Shown here piece by piece: positions 58,710 to 64,000 of a stretch of DNA of 64,000 nt. Position numbers and translations under genes: made by a program. This DNA is from Cricetomys ansorgei (lineage: Eukaryota; Chordata; Mammalia; Rodentia; Nesomyidae). The stretch is from the NCBI GenBank assembly GCA_026225945.1, contig JAMJFZ010000320.1, positions 8,884,001 to 8,948,000 on the forward strand, written 5' to 3'. The notes under the pieces are model-generated. The model was not told the DNA's origin and ran no database searches. It saw only the letters and a program-made list of their open reading frames with translations. Numbering within the stretch: position 1 is the stretch's first letter; each line of letters starts with the position of its first letter.

Positions 58710-59825
58710 ATACATGAATAAAGTAGTGTGGCATCTAAGAAGCATTTTGCACAAGAATCTATGCAATTGCACAAAGGCTTCTATGTGGTACCTAAAATTT
58801 CAGGATGTCCAGCTAGATTCCGAACCTGTCTCAGCCACGTCTTGATAGCAAATGATTGAATCTTCAGTAGCTCACAGCAACAAAAGCGCACTGTTGACCA
58901 TGATCTGTGTCCATCCAGGGTCATCTGTGCCCAGTGCCGTTTCCCTCAGTCCTCTGGAGCCTAACTGTTCCCAGAGCCTCTCTAGTCCCATAGGAAGGAA
59001 GGGCAATGCTGAGTCCTGCACCGACTCTAAAAGCTCCGTGTCCACTCACAATATGGTTTGGCGTTAGCACATCGCAAAGCAGATCTTTGATCACTCACAT
59101 GGAGAGAAAACAAGTCTACATGAATGAAGCAGCCCTGTCAGGACACACAGTGACACAGTACCTGGCAGGTCTCAGTGTGTGGGGGCTGGGTGTTTCTGAT
59201 GCCTTTCATGGAAGTGTATGGCAGAAGTTCTTGAGGTGGACACTTAGCAGAGAGGCTCCAGTGCAGACAACTCCAGAGCCTTCATGGCATATCTAATGAG
59301 CTGGATGTACTAGCTAGAAGGGCTGAAAGGCATTTGTATTATGGTAGAACGTTTGCGTGTGTGTGGGGGGGCATAGGTGCGTACTAAAGGACTAGGAGGA
59401 ACCATTTTCAAGTTACAAAGCTACAACTTTATTTAGCTAAAAATAAATTTGCTTCCCTCCTGAGGAATAGAAGTCATTTTCTAACTCCCCTTCTGTCTGT
59501 CTCTGAAATGTAGCATTTGCAGGATGAGAGGTGGCTGTCTTATAGGGATACCATGAACACATGTTACATGCTACATGTTGCAAAGCAGTGGGATACATGC
59601 ACTGTCTCAGAAGCTCTGCTTTTTCCCTTCCCAAATAAATCACTCATTTCCCCTCAAAGATAAAAGTGAAGGTTGTCTTACACTTTCTTGCAATAGACCC
59701 CAAGATGGAATGCTGCAAGGCAGCAGAGTGACTTGAGATATTTTGGAAGATTCACCAGTTGGGGAATTGGGGAAGCAAAGGAGCAGAGGGAGAAGCTGGG
59801 CTGCAATATGGTTTGCTTTAAAGGT
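58710..59825. other. Unique non-coding sequence
   Basis: No gene or confident repeat. Frames of 68-96 codons are unsupported. Confidence 0.5.
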
Positions 59826-60187
59826 AGCTGTCTTAGTTAGGATTTTATTGCTGTGAAGAGACACCATTAGCATGGAAACTCTTATAAAGGAAAGCGTTTA
59901 ATTGGGGCTGGTTTACAGTTCTGAGGTTTAATCTGTTATGGCAGGCAACATGGTAGCACACAGGCGGAAATGGTGCTGGAGAAGGGGCCGAGAGTTCTAC
60001 TTCTGGGTCAACAGACAGCAGGAAAAGTGTGAGCCACTAGGTCTGGCTTGAGCTTTTAAAATCCCAAAGCCCTCCCCAGTTGAAACATTTCCTCCAATAA
60101 GGCCACACTTCCTCCAGCAAGGCCATACTTTCTAATAGTGCCAATCCCTAAGGGCCTATAGTGGTCATTTTCATTCCACCATAGTAG
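59826..60187 (-). mobile_element. Rodent hAT-like (URR1-type) repeat
   Basis: Order 'gtcttagttaggattttatt' (59830), 'gctgtgaagagacaccatta' (59851), 'ttaattggggctggtttaca' (59898), 'cctccaataaggccacactt' (60091), 'taatagtgccaatccctaag' (60132). This is a common rodent repeat with hAT-like ends; exact name uncertain. Confidence 0.65.
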
Positions 60188-60189
60188 CA

Positions 60190-60550
60190 AATCCTATACA
60201 GGCCTTACCAATGGGCTAGCTTTTTAACTTTGCTTTATATTTAGGCTAATGAAGCTGGGTCTTTATATTCCCTCTTTAATCATGGGCTACACCTCAGAGG
60301 GATATGGCCTAGGATGAACCTGTTCTCTGTGGTCCTGACTCATTCCCAGTGAGTCATCAGGAGAGGGTGCCCTGGGCAGCTGAGAATAGTGTTTGCGCAG
60401 GAACTTTTTCTAGTTACAGCTGTTCTCCGTTAGAGAAGTTGTTTGTCAGTCCTCCAGTTTTACTTTCACAGTTATTTGTGTTGTTGACTAGTATCTTCTG
60501 CTCCAACTTGAACAATCTTTTTGGACACTTCTAGTAAGGCAGAGCTTGCA
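60190..60550. other. Unique non-coding sequence
   Basis: No gene or confident repeat seen. Confidence 0.5.
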
Positions 60551-60554
60551 GGAG

Positions 60555-61740
60555 TTTCTTAATTTCATTTTTTTCTGAGAAAGTCTTTTCCTCTCCGTTT
60601 AAAAAAAAAGAGGCCATCTTTGCTGGCTATAGTAATTTTGGATGGTAGTCTTCTTTTTCTCATGACTTTGATGTCAAAACATTATTTTCTACCATGAAAG
60701 TTTTCTTCTCAGAAATTTACGGAGTGTGTTGTCCATGCTCTCCTGACGTGATGTTGCTTTTCTTTCTTTGAACTTTTCTCTGTCTTTCAAAAAAAAATGA
60801 TTATACTTTATCTTTAACATTGACATCTTAAGATATAATGGGTTCATATTTTAAAAGTCCCAGCCGTCATTTCTTTAAATAATATTTCTGTCACCTTTTT
60901 GTTTTATTCTGAGAATCTTGTAACGTGTATACTGGTTTTCTTGATAGTATCTCGTAAGTCCTGTAAAAAATTTTTCCCACTTATTTTCAGACTTTATTTT
61001 TCCCTTTTGTTTACCTCATGAAGCCATTTCAAATATTTACCATCTAGCTCGTTGACCGTGTCTTCTGTTTGATCAAGGCCGCTCTTCAATCTTTATGGAA
61101 CGTTCACAGTGCTTGTGTTCTTTTTCCTGCAGTATATCTGCTTGGTTCTATTTTATGCTTTTTATCTTTGGGTTAGACTTGCAGTTTGGTTACTGATCGT
61201 TTTACTAATTTTGATAGTTGTCTGTCTGCGTTCTCTTGGAATTCACTGAGCTTCTTTATGACGCGTGATTTTGAACCCTTTGTCAAGCAGGCTGTCGATC
61301 TTCATTGTTTAGGGCCGGACACTTACTCTTTGGGTGTATGTTTCTCCTCTCTTTGAATGTTGTAAGCCAGTGTTGATGACTACCTGTTTGAAGAAGTGGT
61401 TATCTTTTGTAGCCTTTATTGACTTATTGAACCAGGAAAGCCCTTTGTGAGTCAGCTTAGCCCAGAAGTCTGAGTGATCTGGCTGGTTTGGGCTATGGAT
61501 CGACCTGTTGTTGAGGTCAGTGGATAAGTGGACCTAATTAGATCTATAGACTGGTGTTACTGATGTGTGTGTGTCTATGGGATGTCCTGGCACGGGGGTC
61601 CTGTGGGGTAGACTTGGTGCTTGAGATATGGGACACAAAAAAGTTATATACTCAATTTATTCCTCCCCCCCCCCACCAGGAGAGCTCCTGGGAGAGGGTC
61701 TTTCTATTGCACCTGAGATATCCAAAGTTATAAAAGCAAT
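60555..61740 (-). mobile_element. Ancient L1 (L1M-type) 3' region
   Basis: Reverse-oriented: 'tttcttctcagaaatttac' (60702), 'gaacttttctctgtctttca' (60770), 'tcatttctttaaataatatt' (60870), 'ttgatagtatctcgtaagtc' (60941), 'ttgttcat'-like and 'gtctgcgttctcttggaatt' (61223) words, then 'tttgaaccctttgtcaagca' (61271). This is the order of an old mammalian L1 3' region. The part after about 61460 is less certain. Confidence 0.7.
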
Positions 61741-63100
61741 GATCTGGTAAGAGTGATGCTATCCCTCCCTCCTATTCAAGGTGCGCTTTCCTTCTCATTT
61801 CTGGATCTCGTGTGAGTGTTATAGTCTTTCAGTTGGATTCTGTAGCTCTCATGAAAGTGCATACACAACATATGACTTTCAAATCATATGTACGATATTC
61901 ATGTAAGGGGAAAAAAGCTAGAAATTCTTATTGTGCCATCATGGTGATGCCTCCCGATACATTCTCCTTTCTGAAGGTCCATAAAAGGAGTTCCTGTTAG
62001 ATTCTTGGTTCTAGGACTAATCCTTAAATACTGAAAATTCTGAGTTAACTGCATATTTTACTGGGTGCTAAAAAGCTCACACCCAACTCAACAGATTACC
62101 TGATGCATGCAAACGCATCTTATGTCCCAGCCCCAAGCCTGTCCTCACCTCGTTTCTCTTATTTTAATAGTTTTAAATCTGTGTTTTAAGTAAGAGTCTT
62201 TTTCCTCTGTTTCTAAGTATCAGAAAATTCAACTTATTTTAATCAATACGACAAATGAGGAAGATCTCCGCAGAAGAATCCCCGGGGACTGAAGTAGGGT
62301 TACCACGCTCACTGCCTTGTGGACATCTGTCTTTCATGATCAGCTTGGCTTCTCTAGTGGTAGCCAAACAGCTGCTAGTGCTTCAATTTCCCATCAAAGC
62401 ATCAATAAATCAGTCAAACGAGAGGAGCATTTTCCTCCAGAACTATGAGAAATGGTTTTTTTTAGTTTATACTAGATATAGTCATGCTAGGTAGCCATCC
62501 TTAAATTGGTATAGGAGAAATAAACCACGTCAATCTACCCAACACCTATAAAGGAGGAGAATAGAGCTTCCTGGGAAATTCAGGATATTCTTACCAGAAC
62601 GGGAGAAATGGGTGCACCATTGGCATACATTTGTTAGTAATTCCTCTTCCTCGTTTACTGATTTTCAAAATAATTACAGTTGGCACTTCTAGAAGCCAAC
62701 TTGAGTTATGTTTAGTAATGACCTAGGGCAAAGTGAACTTATTAATAAGGTGTGTGGTGAACAATGCCGTTTGAAGTACAGCTAGTAAATGTTCTACACA
62801 TAAGAGAGGAAATGTATGGTTTTACCTAAAGCTTCATTTCAGGGCAAGCTTGGATGCATTTGTTTCTCAGGTAATGATGATGGCAGCCATGTCTACTCTG
62901 AGGCATTCCCATGTATACAGAACACAGATTCTTACGTATCAATTATTCATGAGCTCATCCTCACAGATAGAAAAAGGCTGTACAGAACAAAAGCATATGC
63001 TTTAGAGAGACAAAGAGATCTTTACTCTCTGTGATAATGTGTTTTTGTTAAGAATGGAGTCTATAAAACGGCCTTAATGGTCATGCCATCTGCCCTGTTC
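61741..63100. other. Unique AT-rich sequence
   Basis: No gene or confident repeat. Frames of 62-79 codons are unsupported. Confidence 0.5.
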
Positions 63101-63104
63101 AAAA

Positions 63105-63262
63105 TGCAGCTTAGCCTAGTAATAAGGCTTAGCTCCCAGGGTCATGTTGCTTGGATTTGAATCCCAGCTGTGTGAACTGTTACGGCTATAGACAAAAGCA
63201 AATCATACCTTCACTGTGACTCAGTTTACTTCCCTGCAAAGTTGATTACTATAGCAACCTTT
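63105..63262 (+). repeat. MIR SINE relic
   Basis: Plus-strand MIR order: 'tagcctagtaataaggctta' (63112), 'gttgcttggatttgaatccc' (63145), 'cagctgtgtgaactgttacg', 'cttcactgtgactcagttta' (63210). Confidence 0.85.
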
Positions 63263-63311
63263 TTTGGGGTTTTTTTTTTTTTGATGATTTAATTATTTAA
63301 ACTGTAAAATT

Positions 63312-63467
63312 ATTTTTTTGTTGTTTTTTCAAGACAGGGTTCCTCTGTTGTAACTCTGGCTGTCCTGGAACGCATTCTGTAGACCAGGCTGGCCTTGAGT
63401 GCACAGAGATCCGCCTGCCTCTGCCTCCCTCGTGCTGGGATTAAAGGTGTGCGCCCCCCCGCAACTC
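63312..63467 (-). repeat. B1 SINE with target-site duplication
   Basis: Full-length minus-strand B1 from the T-rich side to 'gtgctgggattaaaggtgtg'. Related 9-11 base flanks 'tgtaaaattat' (63303) and 'tataaaattaa' (63471) look like a target-site duplication. Confidence 0.97.
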
Positions 63468-63481
63468 AGCTATAAAATTAA

Positions 63482-64000
63482 CTTTAAAGCACACTTACAA
63501 TACTGATGGTTCTTGGTAATTATTATATAAATGTTCACACCCCATCATCTTAACAAGGTAAATAATTCCATTTTGAGTTTTTCTCCTTCAAGAACATTAA
63601 TGCAGCAGTCAGGGATAAGTCTAAACAAGGTTAAGAGGTTAAAAAAACACTCTCCAGAATTTTATGGTATCATGTATAACAAAGTTACAATATTTTGTGA
63701 GGCACATTGATTCTTTCTAGGAACAAATCATAATTGAAATACAAATAATTGAATGAGAGAAATGGTGAACAGCAATCAGTGTTCAGTTAAATTAGGGGAC
63801 TAACATCAACTGTCCTTCCTCAAAGAAGTGTGTTGGGGAACAAGTGAGTGTAAACTCACCCTAAATCCTGAGATGCCTCAGGCCACTAGATCCTGATCAC
63901 AGTATGTCATTTACAAGATCCTCTTTTAGTGCTTCCCCCTTGAACTCTGTGATGGATGAAATTATATTGCTCCTCCAAGATTATATTGACTTCTCTAAAT
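63482..64000. other. Unique non-coding sequence
   Basis: No gene or confident repeat seen up to the window edge. Confidence 0.5.

Overview
This window is non-coding nuclear DNA from a mammal, almost certainly a muroid rodent. The lineage call rests on repeats: B1 SINEs in both orientations, B2/B3 SINEs with the tRNA-like head, many degraded rodent-type L1 3' ends, and rodent hAT repeats (an RCHARR1-like copy and URR1-like copies). Older mammal-wide relics also occur: MIR, L2, MER5A-like, MLT1-like, a Tigger-like element and an old L1M-type 3' end. I do not assign a species. I recognise no functional protein-coding exon, tRNA, rRNA or CRISPR array. The long reading frames are products of CA/GT or ATCT tandem repeats, and the others are short with no recognisable domain. 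The only gene-derived sequence with a clear identity is a dead retrocopy of the ribosomal protein gene RPL36A.

Layout. 0-9 kb: mostly unique sequence with MIR and L2 relics, then a Tigger-like DNA transposon (about 5.79-6.54 kb) split by the RPL36A retrocopy. 9.2-14 kb: a tetranucleotide locus grown from the end of an ERVL-like LTR, followed by two plus-strand L1 3' ends and one minus-strand L1 3' end. 16.3-18.6 kb: an LTR-like unit carrying an exact 19-bp minisatellite, a minus-strand L1 tail split by a B1, and a 0.3-kb (ATCT)n locus. 19-25 kb: two minus-strand B3 SINEs, CA tracts and minus-strand L1 3' ends. 28-34 kb: MIR relics, MER5A- and MLT1-like relics, then a 0.9-kb CA-rich array with a higher-order period of about 390-404 bp. 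37-39.4 kb: minus-strand L1 3' ends and an RCHARR1-like element with hAT hallmarks. 39.4-46.8 kb: mostly unique, with MIRs and a (GATA)/(GA) tract. 46.9-48.7 kb: a SINE cluster. 48.7-53.1 kb: an internally deleted gammaretrovirus-like (class I) provirus with two LTRs, inserted in an older rodent repeat. 53.1-56.6 kb: an L1 ORF2 relic, B1s, a URR1-like copy and a solo LTR. 57.1-58.6 kb: a repeat-poor stretch that keeps an unusual number of CpGs and looks like the best regulatory candidate. 59.8-64 kb: a hAT-like copy, an old L1M-type 3' end, a MIR and a B1.

The genes do not work together as a system here, because there are none to join. The window reads as intergenic or intronic DNA shaped by layered retrotransposition, with several nested insertions whose order can be read directly. 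No new biological system is evident. The items most worth a second look are the higher-order CA array, the CpG-retaining stretch near 58 kb, the 19-bp minisatellite, and the nested insertions at 6 kb and 49-53 kb.
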